Positions 34,656 to 44,860 of a DNA stretch of 64,000 nt are shown piece by piece. Both the position numbers and the translations under genes were made by a program. Source of the DNA: Flavobacterium ustbae (GTDB taxonomy: Bacteria > Bacteroidota > Bacteroidia > Flavobacteriales > Flavobacteriaceae); assembly GCF_003946915.1 (NCBI RefSeq), contig NZ_RPOC01000018.1:18032-82031 (forward strand). The letters run 5' to 3'. Every line of letters starts with the position of its first letter. The first letter of the stretch is position 1. The notes beneath the pieces were generated by a model that was not told the origin of the DNA, did no database searches, and saw only the letters and a list, made by a program, of their open reading frames with translations.

Positions 34656-35846
34656 TTAAATTGCGTTATTTTTTTCGATTTGATTAATAATAGTCTGAAC
34701 AGAACCTGCAGAAATAAAAGTGTCTGCTGGCGTATTGATTACATAATCGACCAATTTTTCTACAGAAGAAACCGCTACGTGCATGCGTGTATCTGAAGAG
34801 GCGTAATAAACGTAAACCGTTCCGTCTTCATCTTCGATCCATCCGTTAGAAAATAAAACATTCGAAACGTCGCCGACTCTTTCAATTCCTTCTGGCCCCA
34901 TAAAATGTCCGGCTGGAACATGCGTTACTTTAGAAATATCATTCAAATCGGTCATAAATATATATAGAGTATAGCGTAATCCTGCGGCAGTATTTCGAAC
35001 TCCGTGCGCCAGATGCAACCAGCCTTTTGAAGTTTTGATAGGAGCAGGGCCCAAGCCATTTTTCAATTCGTAAATAGTGTGATATTGTTTTCCGAAAATG
35101 ATTTTTTCGTCTTTTACAACTGGATTTGCCATGTCATCAACATAACCTAAACCAATTCCGCCTCCAGAACCAACATCAATAAAACCGTCTTGCGGACGCG
35201 TATATAAAGCATATTTTCCGTTTACAAATTCTGGATGCAGCACCACATTTCTTTGTTGTCCTGTATTCGAAATCAAATCTGGAAGTCTTTCCCAGTTTAC
35301 TAAATCTTTAGAACGAACGATTCCTGCATTGGCTACAGCCGAACTTGTATCGCCTTTCGGTGCTTTAGGATCTTTTCTTTCCGTACAGAAAATTCCGTAA
35401 ACATATCCGTCTTCGTGGTTAATCAGACGCATATCGTACACATTTGTGTCTGGTTCTTCCGTTTGTGGAATCACGCACGGTTTATCCCAAAATTTGAAAT
35501 TATCGATTCCGTTTGGACTTTCCGCAATAGCGAAAAAAGATTTTCTGTCAATTCCTTCTACGCGAACGGCCAGTAAATATTTTCCGTTCCATTTCATTGC
35601 GCCAGCATTAAAAGCGGCGTTAACTCCAATTCTTTCCTGTAGAAAAGGATTTGAATTTTCGTTAAAATCAAAACGCCAGTTTAATGGAATGTGCGCTGCG
35701 GTAACAACTGGATTTTTATAACGTTCGTATATACCATTTCCAACTGCTTCTTGAGGCTCGTTTTTTTGCTCAAGCAGTGTTTTATGTTGTTTTTCTAATG
35801 CCGATTTTCTTTCTAGAAAAGTGGCTGAAGAGGTTATTGTTGTCAT
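34656..35846 (-). CDS. GH130 beta-1,4-mannosyl-glucose phosphorylase
   Basis: The 396-residue protein is a GH130 five-blade propeller. Recognisable parts are NAGAMKWNGKYLLAVRVEG, DRKSFFAIAESPNG (catalytic Asp region), VYDMRLINHEDGYVYGIFC and LAHGVRN. It lacks a signal peptide, so it should act in the cytoplasm, splitting mannosyl-glucose with phosphate to mannose-1-phosphate and glucose. The length and N-terminal helix fit the subfamily 1 enzymes. It lies 6 bp before the epimerase and 24 bp after the transporter. Confidence 0.93.
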   Translation of the reverse strand: MTTITSSATFLERKSALEKQHKTLLEQKNEPQEAVGNGIYERYKNPVVTAAHIPLNWRFDFNENSNPFLQERIGVNAAFNAGAMKWNGKYLLAVRVEGIDRKSFFAIAESPNGIDNFKFWDKPCVIPQTEEPDTNVYDMRLINHEDGYVYGIFCTERKDPKAPKGDTSSAVANAGIVRSKDLVNWERLPDLISNTGQQRNVVLHPEFVNGKYALYTRPQDGFIDVGSGGGIGLGYVDDMANPVVKDEKIIFGKQYHTIYELKNGLGPAPIKTSKGWLHLAHGVRNTAAGLRYTLYIFMTDLNDISKVTHVPAGHFMGPEGIERVGDVSNVLFSNGWIEDEDGTVYVYYASSDTRMHVAVSSVEKLVDYVINTPADTFISAGSVQTIINQIEKNNAI

Positions 35847-35870
35847 AAATTGATTTCTTGTCTTTGTTTT

Positions 35871-37256
35871 TTAATGATTTCTCTTTTCGTTTAAATCCTG
35901 TTCTATAATCTGTAATTTTTCTTCTGATAGAGGATAGAATACTATAAATGCTACTGATATCGCTGCAGCAATTGCCGGAAGAATACTCAGCATTAATTGA
36001 ATTCCGTTTTGAGTAAAGGCAGTCTGTTCTACATTGGCCTGAAATCCGAAATAGCCTAAAAGCCAGCCTGCTCCGGCACCGCCAATGGTCCATCCAAATT
36101 TTTGTGACATTGAGGAAGCAGAAAAAACTAATCCTGTTGCTCTTCTTCCTTGTTTCCATTCAGAATAATCGGCGCTGTCCGCATACATTGACCAGATTAA
36201 TGGGAAAATGCAGCCAGCACAAATGCTGATTAAAACTTGGAAACTCATGATTAGGAAAATATCTTCTTTTCCGAATAAATAGAAAATAAGGCTTAAAATC
36301 GCTGCTAGAGCCATCGCTCCAAAAAAGGTTTTCTTTTTACCTATTTTATTGGCAATTGGTGTTGCTAAAATTACTCCGATGATGTTTGCCGCTTGTCCTA
36401 AAACCAAATAAATTGAAGTTGGCGTCATGTGGAAATCGGTTCCGAAAAGCGAAAAATCGAAGTTTATAGAACTGCTTACATAATATTTGAAATAGTAAAC
36501 CGCAGCACCGTCACGAATAGAATTGAAAACTAAAGCGCCAATTCCAGCACCTAATAAAATCCACCAAGGTTTATTTTTTAGAAGATCATTTAAGTCTTCT
36601 TTTAAGTTATTTTGTTCGTCTCCAATTGGCTGTACTCTTTCTTTAGTAAATAAAAAACAAGCCCAGAAGAAAATAGTTGTGATTAGTCCGAAAACGGCAA
36701 TTGTGGCTAGCCAGCCTGTTTTAGAATTTAAGTTTCCGCCAAAATAATTTACCAAAGGTTCAATTAACCAAAGCGCTAAAAGACTTCCGCCAAAGGCAAA
36801 AACCATTCGGTAAGATGATAATGTATTTCTTTCTTTTCGGTCAGAAGACATTACTCCCAAAAGTGATGCGTAAGGCACATTGATTAAGGAATAAATCATC
36901 ATCATAAGTGAATAGGTCACGTAGGCGTAAATGATTTTTCCTTTTTCGTCAAAATCTGGCGTGTAAAAAGTTAAAACGCCAATCACGGCAAAGGGGATGG
37001 CGACCCAAAGTAAATATGGTCTAAATTTTCCCCATTTGCTTTTGGTTCTATCAGCCATAATTCCAACAATGGGGTCAAAGCAGGAATCCCAGATTCTAGT
37101 AATTAAAAACATGGTTCCAACTACGGCAGGCGCCAATCCGAAAACGTCGGTGTAGAAAAATAGCAGATACATGCTGAAAATTTTCCAAAACATAGAGGAA
37201 GCGGCATCTCCAAGTCCGTAACCGATTTTTTCTTTTAAACTAATTTTGTCGTGCAT
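35871..37256 (-). CDS. GPH-type (MelB-like) sugar:cation symporter
   Basis: The 461-residue protein has twelve hydrophobic helices. The glycoside-pentoside-hexuronide family marks are SLKEKIGYGLGDAASSMFW at the start, DVFGLAPAVVGTMFLITRIWD (family Asp pair, WDSCFDPIVG) and the RTKSKWGKFRPYLLW loop. It is the likely inner-membrane importer of mannobiose or related disaccharides. It is placed directly before GH130 and the epimerase, which would use the imported sugar. Confidence 0.94.
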   Translation of the reverse strand: MHDKISLKEKIGYGLGDAASSMFWKIFSMYLLFFYTDVFGLAPAVVGTMFLITRIWDSCFDPIVGIMADRTKSKWGKFRPYLLWVAIPFAVIGVLTFYTPDFDEKGKIIYAYVTYSLMMMIYSLINVPYASLLGVMSSDRKERNTLSSYRMVFAFGGSLLALWLIEPLVNYFGGNLNSKTGWLATIAVFGLITTIFFWACFLFTKERVQPIGDEQNNLKEDLNDLLKNKPWWILLGAGIGALVFNSIRDGAAVYYFKYYVSSSINFDFSLFGTDFHMTPTSIYLVLGQAANIIGVILATPIANKIGKKKTFFGAMALAAILSLIFYLFGKEDIFLIMSFQVLISICAGCIFPLIWSMYADSADYSEWKQGRRATGLVFSASSMSQKFGWTIGGAGAGWLLGYFGFQANVEQTAFTQNGIQLMLSILPAIAAAISVAFIVFYPLSEEKLQIIEQDLNEKRNH

Positions 37257-37316
37257 TGGTTAATTGTTTGAGGTTGTAATTTATTTTGAGGTAACTTATA
37301 TAGATAGTAATTAAAA

Positions 37317-37467
37317 TTTAACACATAGAATCATAGTTTAGTTTGCGTTTAAAAGGCATTTCATTTTGTTTAAACACATCCCGAAGCTTCGGGACTATGT
37401 GTGCAAATCTAGATTTGTTTTTCTTCCTTTTTTAGGTGATTGAAAATCTATGTTTCTATGTGTTTAA
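37317..37467. repeat. Inverted repeat with TCCCGAAGCTTCGGGA palindrome
   Basis: AACACATAGAATCATAG near the left end is mirrored by CTATGTTTCTATGTGTTT at the right. A perfect 16-bp palindrome lies at 37379-37394. The element occupies most of the gap between GH26 and the symporter, inside the minus-strand operon. Confidence 0.75.
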
Positions 37468-37470
37468 TAA

Positions 37471-38601
37471 TCATTTTTTCTGAATGTCTTTTTCAAATAT
37501 AGTCTGATTGAGATTATAAAAATCAACAAAATCTTTTTCACTTACTTGACCAGAAAATGGCGCGTAGTAATGCATTTTTTGCTCTTTTTCCTGCCAGCCA
37601 TGATTTCTCCATAAAAGCACATAAGAAATTTTATAATCTCCAATAGCTTTTAATAAAGTTCCTGTCCACCATTTTGGATCTGGAACTGCTTCGTAACCCG
37701 CTTCTGCCAATGCCATTAATTTATGTTTTTTTAGGCTTATTTCGTTCAATATTTTAAATTGATTCTGTACTTCAGAAATGAACTTTTCGCCATTTGGATC
37801 GTTGCTGTTTTGGTACGTATCAAAACTTATCATATCGGCATATTGATCTCCAGGATAATTAGTTAAGTAATCATTTTCACTGCTGAAGCTTCCTGTGTTG
37901 TACACATAAATTAAGTTGTGAACGCCTTTTTTCTGCAGATAATCAAAAGTAAATTTCCAAGCTGTTTTAAATTCTTCTGGCGTGCAGTTTCCTTTTCCCC
38001 ACCAGAACCATCCGCCAGTAAGTTCGTGAAATGGACGAAAAAGGATTGGAATGTTTTTTCCGTTTTTGTCTTTTAAAGAAAGAAAAAATACGGCAGCTCT
38101 GTCCAACCAAGAAGTAAATTTTTGATGATTTTCAGCACCAGGTAAAATCGTTTTTAAAGAGTTGGGCTGATTGTCCCATGCATTTTTTCCTGTTGCAGGA
38201 TTGTCAAAATGCCAGCTGATTGTTGAGATTCCTCCTCTTGCATCTGCCTCAATGATGTATTGTTTCATTTTACTAAATGGAACGCCGTCAATATTATTTG
38301 GATTGTCATTTTCTAAACCCGCAATATCCCATCCGTAAACCGCAGGATAATCGCCGACTACATCTTTTATGTCGCTTCTTCCGTCTTCATATTTCCATTT
38401 TACGCCATAAGCTAAATCATCTTGATGTCCGAATAAAAAACCTTTTTGAACCAAAGTGTTGAGGTTTTTGTATAAAGTTTTAGTTTCTGAGGTTGCTTTT
38501 TTATCTGAAAGTGACAAATTAGTATTAGCGGTGTTTTTTTGAGAAATACACGAGCTGCTTATTACAGTTACCATTAAAAGGGTTAAAAGATGTTTTTTCA
38601 T
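37471..38601 (-). CDS. GH26 endo-beta-1,4-mannanase
   Basis: The 376-residue exported enzyme has a signal peptide with a lipobox-like VISSSC (Cys near 18), so it is probably a surface or outer-membrane lipoprotein. GH26 motifs are FGHQDDLAYGVKW, WHFDNPATG, the acid/base Glu in RPFHELTGGWFWWG near residue 192 and the nucleophile Glu in ALAEAGYE near 298. It cuts mannan backbones. It is the first gene of the minus arm and is divergent from the AraC regulator. Confidence 0.95.
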   Translation of the reverse strand: MKKHLLTLLMVTVISSSCISQKNTANTNLSLSDKKATSETKTLYKNLNTLVQKGFLFGHQDDLAYGVKWKYEDGRSDIKDVVGDYPAVYGWDIAGLENDNPNNIDGVPFSKMKQYIIEADARGGISTISWHFDNPATGKNAWDNQPNSLKTILPGAENHQKFTSWLDRAAVFFLSLKDKNGKNIPILFRPFHELTGGWFWWGKGNCTPEEFKTAWKFTFDYLQKKGVHNLIYVYNTGSFSSENDYLTNYPGDQYADMISFDTYQNSNDPNGEKFISEVQNQFKILNEISLKKHKLMALAEAGYEAVPDPKWWTGTLLKAIGDYKISYVLLWRNHGWQEKEQKMHYYAPFSGQVSEKDFVDFYNLNQTIFEKDIQKK

Positions 38602-38905
38602 TGAGAAATATAAGTTGGTTGTTTAGCTAAATGCAAAATAAACAAGGATTTACGGTTTGTTAATCTTGATATTTTATCTATCGAAAATTCTCTAATCGAA
38701 TGTTGTTAAAATTATTAAAACTATAAAAAGTTATTTAATAAAAAATGATTAATGTTTATTATTAATGTTCTTTTTAAAGAAATGATAATTAATTTTTTCA
38801 AAGATAAACGGATGAATATCGTGTAATTAATATTATTTTATCAATTATATATCATATTATTGCAGTCAAAAAAGAATATACACTTTCCTGAAAACAGTTT
38901 TTGAG
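38602..38905. promoter_or_regulatory. Divergent control region between GH26 and the AraC regulator
   Basis: This 304-bp gap holds no gene. It is very AT-rich and must carry the promoters of the minus-strand enzyme operon and of the regulator. A near-consensus TATTATTG lies about 38 bp before the regulator start. No convincing operator repeat was identified. Confidence 0.5.
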
Positions 38906-39784
38906 ATGGGTACTACTAAAAATTTTTATAGAGAAATTGCTCCGCTTGCCGCGAGCGACAGTTTTTTGGTTTTTGATCGCGTAAAAGACAGCTTTGATTT
39001 TCCGGTTCACTATCATCCTGAATTTGAGATCAATTTTATTTTGAATGGAAAAGGAGTGAAGAGAGTTGTAGGAGATAATATTGAAGAAATCGATAGTGTC
39101 GAACTCGTTTTAATTGGTCCGAATTTATATCATGGCTGGGAGCTGAATAAATGTACAAGTAAAAAAATTCACGAAATAACGATTCAGTTTCATAACGATT
39201 TATTTCATGAATCTTTATTGTCTCGACGAATTATGAATCCGATTCGGGATATGTTTAATAGATCTATTCATGGAATTCTTTTTTCAAAAAAAACGGCAGA
39301 AGAATTAACTCCAAGACTTGTGAGGCTTTCTAAACTGGACGGTATGGATTATTTTCTAGAAATTACATCTTTATTATATGATTTGGCAAATTCCAGAAAT
39401 CAACGTTTGCTTTCGACTTACACAGTAGACTACGATACGTTTGATGATTATGATAAAATGAAATTGGTTTACGAATATGTGCAGAAACATTTTGCAGAAA
39501 AAATCACTTTAGAAGATGTAGCAAATGTAGCAAGCATGTCGATTATTTCTTTTAACCGATTTATAAAAAAACGTACGGGGAAAACTTTTGTCAATTATAT
39601 CAATGATATCAGGATTGGTTACGCGGCGCGTTGGCTGGTAGAAAAAGATATGAGTGTTTCTGAGGTTGCATTTAAATCTGGCTTTAATAATATTGCGAAC
39701 TTCAATCGTAGTTTTAAAGCGACAAAAAATTGTACGCCTAGTCAATATCGAGAAGATTTTTCTGGCTTAAAACGAATTTTGTAA
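38906..39784 (+). CDS. AraC-family transcriptional regulator
   Basis: The 292-residue regulator has an N-terminal cupin domain (HYHPEFEINFILNGKG, IGPNLYHGW) and two C-terminal helix-turn-helix motifs (ITLEDVANVASMSIISFNRF and MSVSEVAFKSGFNNIANFNR). This is the soluble cytoplasmic type that binds a sugar or derivative directly, not a hybrid two-component sensor. It lies between the GH26-led minus arm and the SusC-led plus arm, so it is the likely controller of both. Confidence 0.95.
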   Translation: MGTTKNFYREIAPLAASDSFLVFDRVKDSFDFPVHYHPEFEINFILNGKGVKRVVGDNIEEIDSVELVLIGPNLYHGWELNKCTSKKIHEITIQFHNDLFHESLLSRRIMNPIRDMFNRSIHGILFSKKTAEELTPRLVRLSKLDGMDYFLEITSLLYDLANSRNQRLLSTYTVDYDTFDDYDKMKLVYEYVQKHFAEKITLEDVANVASMSIISFNRFIKKRTGKTFVNYINDIRIGYAARWLVEKDMSVSEVAFKSGFNNIANFNRSFKATKNCTPSQYREDFSGLKRIL

Positions 39785-40098
39785 TGATACTTTTTTATCA
39801 TTTATAAATATTATTTTTAACGAAAACGTTTGATTTTTGCGTTTTCATTAGTTTTTATTCATTGGTTATGTTCTTTTGGTAGGTTGTGATTGCGAATAAT
39901 TTAAAATTTATATGGTTTTATTTTCATATCTGTTTTTTAAATCCGTTCTAGTAAAAATATTATCATTAAATGATATAATATTATCGATTTGATAATCCTC
40001 CCTGTTATAGATTTGTTAAATAATTTTAAAGTAAAAATTACCCAGGCATTTACTTTTAGATTATGCAATAAACAAATTTAACTAACCAAAAACTTATT
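39785..40098 (+). promoter_or_regulatory. Leader and promoter region of the SusC/SusD operon
   Basis: This 314-bp AT-rich gap contains no gene. The last 30 bases (AACAAATTTAACTAACCAAA) resemble the leader before the barrel protein at 50171, with a shared AACTAACCA. No clear TAnnTTTG box was found, which fits an activator-dependent promoter. Confidence 0.4.
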
Positions 40099-43000
40099 AT
40101 GAAAAAACTAATGACTAGCTTCATTCATTGGATGGCTGACCACACAGCCGTTCCTTTGATATTATTTTTGTTACTGACTAGTAATTTTATTACAGCTCAG
40201 GTAAAGGTTTCGGGAACGGTTTCTGATGAAAAGGGACTTTCTATTCCAGGTGCCAACATAATGGCTACGAGTACAAAGAAGACCGCATCAACCGATTTTG
40301 ATGGAAAATATTCGATCGATGTACCTGCAAATTCGACTATTACGGTTTCTTTTATCGGATATGTTGCACAGACAGTCAACGTTAAAAATGGTGGAACTGT
40401 AAACGTTATTTTGAAACTAAGCGCCGAAGATTTGCGCGAAGTTTTGGTAAACGTAGGATATCGAAGCGTAAAGAAAAAAGATTTAATGGGTGCCGTCTCC
40501 ACAGTAGGCTCCAAAGATATTGCAGATTCTCCACAAGTATCTGTAGATCAATTATTACAAGGACGTGCCGCAGGGGTTTCGGTTACCAATAATTCTGGAC
40601 AGCCAGGAGGTAGTGTGTCGGTAAAAATTCGTGGAACGACTTCTATTTCAGGAACAAATGAGCCATTATATATCATAGATGGTATTCCAATTTCTGGAGA
40701 TGCTTCTAATACTAATACTGGTGGTTCTATTGTAACGGGTTATTTGGGAGCTAATACAGGTAATGTGACTTCTAGCCCTATAGCGTTTCTAAATCCTAAT
40801 GATATTGAGACGATGGATATCTTGAAAGATGCTTCTGCAACTGCGATTTATGGTTCTAGAGCGTCGAACGGAGTTGTAATTATTACGACAAAAAGAGGTA
40901 AGAAAGGCACAGGAAAAATTACTTACGACTCTTTTATGTCTATTCAAAATGTGACCCGTTTGTTAGATACTATGACTTTGAGTCAATATGCGACACAGCA
41001 AAATGCTTTGGCAGGAGTTTATGGTGTGACACCAAGAGATGAATTTGCTGTTCCTTCTGTTTTGGGTAAAGGAACAAACTGGCAAGATGAGATTTATAAA
41101 ACGGCTGTAATGACCAATCATCAAATTTCGTTCTCAGGAGCAAAAGATGGCACTACGTACTATATTTCTGGAGGTTATGTCGATCAAGAAGGTATTGTAA
41201 TTGGTTCTGGTTTTAAAAGATATAATTTCAAAACTAACGTAGACAGTAAAATAAAAGATTGGCTTACTGTTGGGGTTTCGCTAGGAACAGGTATTACAAA
41301 TGAAGATATTACAATTAATGGCGCTAGCAATGGTATTATTAGTACGTCTATTTTATCGACTCCAGACGTTGCAGTAAAAGATACTAATGGAGATTATGCA
41401 GGTCCGCCGGCAGATGGTTCGATCGGAGTTTGGATTAATCCAGTTGCTTCTGCTTTGATGAATACCAACAAATTGGTTAAAAGAAATTTCATAGGTAATT
41501 TTTATGCCAATTTTAGAATAGCAAAAGGACTTGAATATCGATTTGATTTTGGTGGATCTACAAATATAGATGACTTTGAAGGTTTTAAGCCTACTTATAC
41601 TTGGGGCGCTGCCGTTAAAGAAACGAATGAACTTGTAAAGAGAGCTAACACTTGGTATGGTATGAACGTTAAAAACGTTCTGACTTATAAAGTTGATGCT
41701 GGCGACCATCATTTTAATGTTTTAGCGGGTCAAGAGGCTAATGATAGTCACTGGAACGGAAATTCGCAATCTGTTGCAGGTTTGGTAAGTAATGATGTTC
41801 GTTCAATTAGTTTGGGAGATCCTGATACACTTGTGGGTACGGAATATAAAGGAAGCTCTGCTTTGTACTCTTTCTTTGGGTCTTTTAATTACGATTACGG
41901 AAACCGATATGGTGTACAGGCAACGTTTAGAGCAGACGGAAGTTCTAATTTTGGACCAGGCGAAAAATGGGGCTATTTTCCTTCGTTTTCAGGGTATTGG
42001 AAACTTTCGAACGAAAAGTTTATGGAAGGGACTAAAGAATATATTGATAACATCAAAATTAGAGGAGGTTATGGTGAAACCGGAAACCAAAATATTGGCG
42101 GTGCAGGTTATATGAGTACAGTTCGTGCCATAAAATCGGCGCTCGGGAATTTCTTTACCGTTAACAATATTGCCAATCCAGGTTTAACTTGGGAAACTTC
42201 TACTCAAACCAACTTGGGTTTAGATTTTACGCTTTTCAATTCAAAACTTCAAGCCACGTTTGATGTGTACAAAAAAGAGTCTGAAGGTTTCTTATTTGTA
42301 CTGCCGTTACCTTATTATGTTACGGGTACAGACGCTTATCAAGGAGGTTTAGGTGCGCCAAATGTAAATTTAGGTAGTTTGAGAAATCAAGGTTTCGAGA
42401 TGACTTTGGATTATAATAATAAGTTTGGAAAAGATTTTAGCTGGAACTCAAAAGTAATCTTCTCAACCAATAAAAATAAATTATTGAGCTTACAAGATAA
42501 TTTTGATTTGACAAAAGATGTAATGCTTAATGATTATACTAACAAAGCAGTAACTAAAACGGTAGTGGGTCGTCCGGTTGGTCAATTTTATGGCTATGAG
42601 ACAGTAGGAATCATTAGAAACAATGAACAATTGGCAAATGCACCAATTCCTTTTACAGGAAATAAAGCGGTGAAAAGCCAGGTGGGAGACGTGGAATATG
42701 TAGACCAAAACAAAGACGGATTGATCGATGATAAAGACTTAACTTATATAGGTAATCCACAACCAAAATTTACATATGGTTTCAATAATACTTTTAAATA
42801 CAAAAATGTTGATTTAGGAGTTTTTCTACAGGGATCTTATGGAAATAAGGTAATGAACTTAACTAGACGTGCAGGTACTAAAAACCAGCGTTTGTATGAA
42901 AATCAATTAGCAGAAGCGGCAGATTTTTGGACACCAGAAAATCCAGATGCAAAGTATCCTAGACCAGATGGTGGAGACGGACATCCGAATATTGCGATCT

Positions 43001-43266
43001 CTGACCGTTATGTAGAAGACGGATCGTATTTAAGAATTCAGCAGTTAACTTTAGGTTACAGCTTGCCTTCTGATGTTATTTCAAAAGCTAGTATTAGTAA
43101 ATTAAGATTTTACTTAGGAATTCAAAATCTTTACACTTTTACTAAATATACAGGTTATGATCCTGAGGTGGGTTCTTATAATCAAGATCCATTGTTAGTT
43201 GGAATCGATTCAGGACGTTATCCAACCAATCGTAGTTTTACTTTTGGATTGAATTTAGAATTTTAA
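40099..43266 (+). CDS. SusC/RagA-type TonB-linked outer-membrane transporter
   Basis: The 1055-residue protein imports oligosaccharides through the outer membrane with TonB energy. A signal peptide (to about residue 34) is followed by a carboxypeptidase-regulatory-like domain (VSGTVSDEKGLSIPGANIMA), a plug domain (LLQGRAAGVSVTNNSGQPGG, IYGSRASNGVVIITTKRGK) and a 22-strand barrel ending in FTFGLNLEF. The length is typical. SusD follows after 11 bp. The substrate is taken to be a manno-oligosaccharide because of the neighbouring enzymes. Confidence 0.97.
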   Translation: MKKLMTSFIHWMADHTAVPLILFLLLTSNFITAQVKVSGTVSDEKGLSIPGANIMATSTKKTASTDFDGKYSIDVPANSTITVSFIGYVAQTVNVKNGGTVNVILKLSAEDLREVLVNVGYRSVKKKDLMGAVSTVGSKDIADSPQVSVDQLLQGRAAGVSVTNNSGQPGGSVSVKIRGTTSISGTNEPLYIIDGIPISGDASNTNTGGSIVTGYLGANTGNVTSSPIAFLNPNDIETMDILKDASATAIYGSRASNGVVIITTKRGKKGTGKITYDSFMSIQNVTRLLDTMTLSQYATQQNALAGVYGVTPRDEFAVPSVLGKGTNWQDEIYKTAVMTNHQISFSGAKDGTTYYISGGYVDQEGIVIGSGFKRYNFKTNVDSKIKDWLTVGVSLGTGITNEDITINGASNGIISTSILSTPDVAVKDTNGDYAGPPADGSIGVWINPVASALMNTNKLVKRNFIGNFYANFRIAKGLEYRFDFGGSTNIDDFEGFKPTYTWGAAVKETNELVKRANTWYGMNVKNVLTYKVDAGDHHFNVLAGQEANDSHWNGNSQSVAGLVSNDVRSISLGDPDTLVGTEYKGSSALYSFFGSFNYDYGNRYGVQATFRADGSSNFGPGEKWGYFPSFSGYWKLSNEKFMEGTKEYIDNIKIRGGYGETGNQNIGGAGYMSTVRAIKSALGNFFTVNNIANPGLTWETSTQTNLGLDFTLFNSKLQATFDVYKKESEGFLFVLPLPYYVTGTDAYQGGLGAPNVNLGSLRNQGFEMTLDYNNKFGKDFSWNSKVIFSTNKNKLLSLQDNFDLTKDVMLNDYTNKAVTKTVVGRPVGQFYGYETVGIIRNNEQLANAPIPFTGNKAVKSQVGDVEYVDQNKDGLIDDKDLTYIGNPQPKFTYGFNNTFKYKNVDLGVFLQGSYGNKVMNLTRRAGTKNQRLYENQLAEAADFWTPENPDAKYPRPDGGDGHPNIAISDRYVEDGSYLRIQQLTLGYSLPSDVISKASISKLRFYLGIQNLYTFTKYTGYDPEVGSYNQDPLLVGIDSGRYPTNRSFTFGLNLEF

Positions 43267-43277
43267 TCATTACTCTT

Positions 43278-44840
43278 ATGAAAAAATATATCAATATAAA
43301 AACCTTAGTTTTATTCTTAACGCTAGGTTTAGCAACAACTTCTTGCAGTGAAGATTTCTTAGATCGCCCATCTGAAGACAGTTACAGCAGTGAAGAGTTT
43401 TACAATAGCGACGAGCAGGTAGCCAGAACTACTTATGGAATGTACGGTGCAATGTGGGCTCCATATTATACTAAAAATTTCTATGCATTATCGGAGTTGT
43501 CTTCAGGAAACTGTTTGGCTTATGCAGATGGTCCAGAGCTGATCCAGTTTAAATTGACTTCTGATAGTCCGATTTTATTAGATCCTTGGAGAGCTTGTTT
43601 TGCCATTATAGCGCAATCCAATAATTTGATTAATAATATAGAAAAAAACGCTACTGCAAATGTAAGCGCGGCTGTAATTAAAAACACCGTTGCAGAAGCA
43701 CATTTCTTTAGAGCAATTGCGTATTTCTATTTGGTTCGTTTGTATGGACCGGTGCCTCTTATTGAAGATAATTTAGTATTGGCAAAAGATCCGTTGGTTA
43801 ATACAAACAGAATTGAAGATGTGTATACATTTATTGAAAACGATTTAAAATATGCGGCTGCAAATCTAAAATCAAAAGTGAGATCTAGAACTCCAGGCGG
43901 CGAGAATGTTTTTGTAACACAAGGTTCTGCAGAAGCATTTCTAGCGAAAGTATATTTGTATGAGAAAAAATATTCAGACTCTCAATTAATGGCTGAAAAA
44001 GTGATTAATTCTGGCGAGTTTGGCCTTTTGCCAAATTTTGCTGATCTGTTCTTGACAAGTAAAAACAATAACGAAGAATCTATTTATTCTTGGCAATGGT
44101 CTGGTGCAATCAATACGTATGGCGGAGGAAATTTTTCTAATATTCAGTATGGTTTGGATATCTTGAATGATAATGCTTCTTACGGTGCGACTTATGTGCC
44201 GAGTAATGATGTTCAGGATGCTTTTGAAATTGGAGATTTAAGAAGAAAAGAATCGTTTATGATTTATGGCGATTCTTACCCAAATATGAAAGCCAAAGGA
44301 GAAGTAGGTTTTGTAATGGATAAAGATAAATATGGCGATCTATTGGCTAACACTGGTGCAGCGGTTAAGAAATATGTTGTAGGTCAAGCGACTAGCGAAA
44401 CAGGGCCAGCAGACCAATGGGGAGGTATGAACAATTGCAATTATATTATGCGTTATGCTGACCTTTTATTAATTCATGCTGAAGCAATTATGGCTGGTGC
44501 TCAAGAAACTACTAATGCTGCAGCAAAAGAATCGTATAATAAAGTAAGGTTTAGAGCAGGTTTAGGTCTTTTAGGAGCGAATGTGCCATTAACCAAAACG
44601 GCTTTGTTTCACGAACGAAGAGTTGAATTTGCTTTTGAAGGAGAATTTTGGTTCGATTTAGGAAGACTTCCACGTCAGGAAGCTATTGATATCATTTCTC
44701 AGCAAGATAGAGGTTTTGATTCTCAAGGTGTAACGCATTATACGCCAACACCGACAGATTTTATTTATCCAAAACCAGATATCGAAGTTAGAAAAAATCC
44801 AAAGTTGAAAGAGGCACCAGTTCCTTACCAATTCAATTAA
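43278..44840 (+). CDS. SusD/RagB-type glycan-binding lipoprotein
   Basis: The 520-residue surface lipoprotein forms the lid of the SusC transporter. The signal peptide ends in LATTSC (Cys near 23), followed by SEDFLDRPSEDSYSSEEFY. Tetratricopeptide-like helices (AEAHFFRAIAYFYLVRLYGP) and the C-terminal FDLGRLPRQEAIDII and YPKPDIEVRKNP are standard SusD marks. Confidence 0.97.
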   Translation: MKKYINIKTLVLFLTLGLATTSCSEDFLDRPSEDSYSSEEFYNSDEQVARTTYGMYGAMWAPYYTKNFYALSELSSGNCLAYADGPELIQFKLTSDSPILLDPWRACFAIIAQSNNLINNIEKNATANVSAAVIKNTVAEAHFFRAIAYFYLVRLYGPVPLIEDNLVLAKDPLVNTNRIEDVYTFIENDLKYAAANLKSKVRSRTPGGENVFVTQGSAEAFLAKVYLYEKKYSDSQLMAEKVINSGEFGLLPNFADLFLTSKNNNEESIYSWQWSGAINTYGGGNFSNIQYGLDILNDNASYGATYVPSNDVQDAFEIGDLRRKESFMIYGDSYPNMKAKGEVGFVMDKDKYGDLLANTGAAVKKYVVGQATSETGPADQWGGMNNCNYIMRYADLLLIHAEAIMAGAQETTNAAAKESYNKVRFRAGLGLLGANVPLTKTALFHERRVEFAFEGEFWFDLGRLPRQEAIDIISQQDRGFDSQGVTHYTPTPTDFIYPKPDIEVRKNPKLKEAPVPYQFN

Positions 44841-44860
44841 TTTTTTAAAAGTAAATCACT

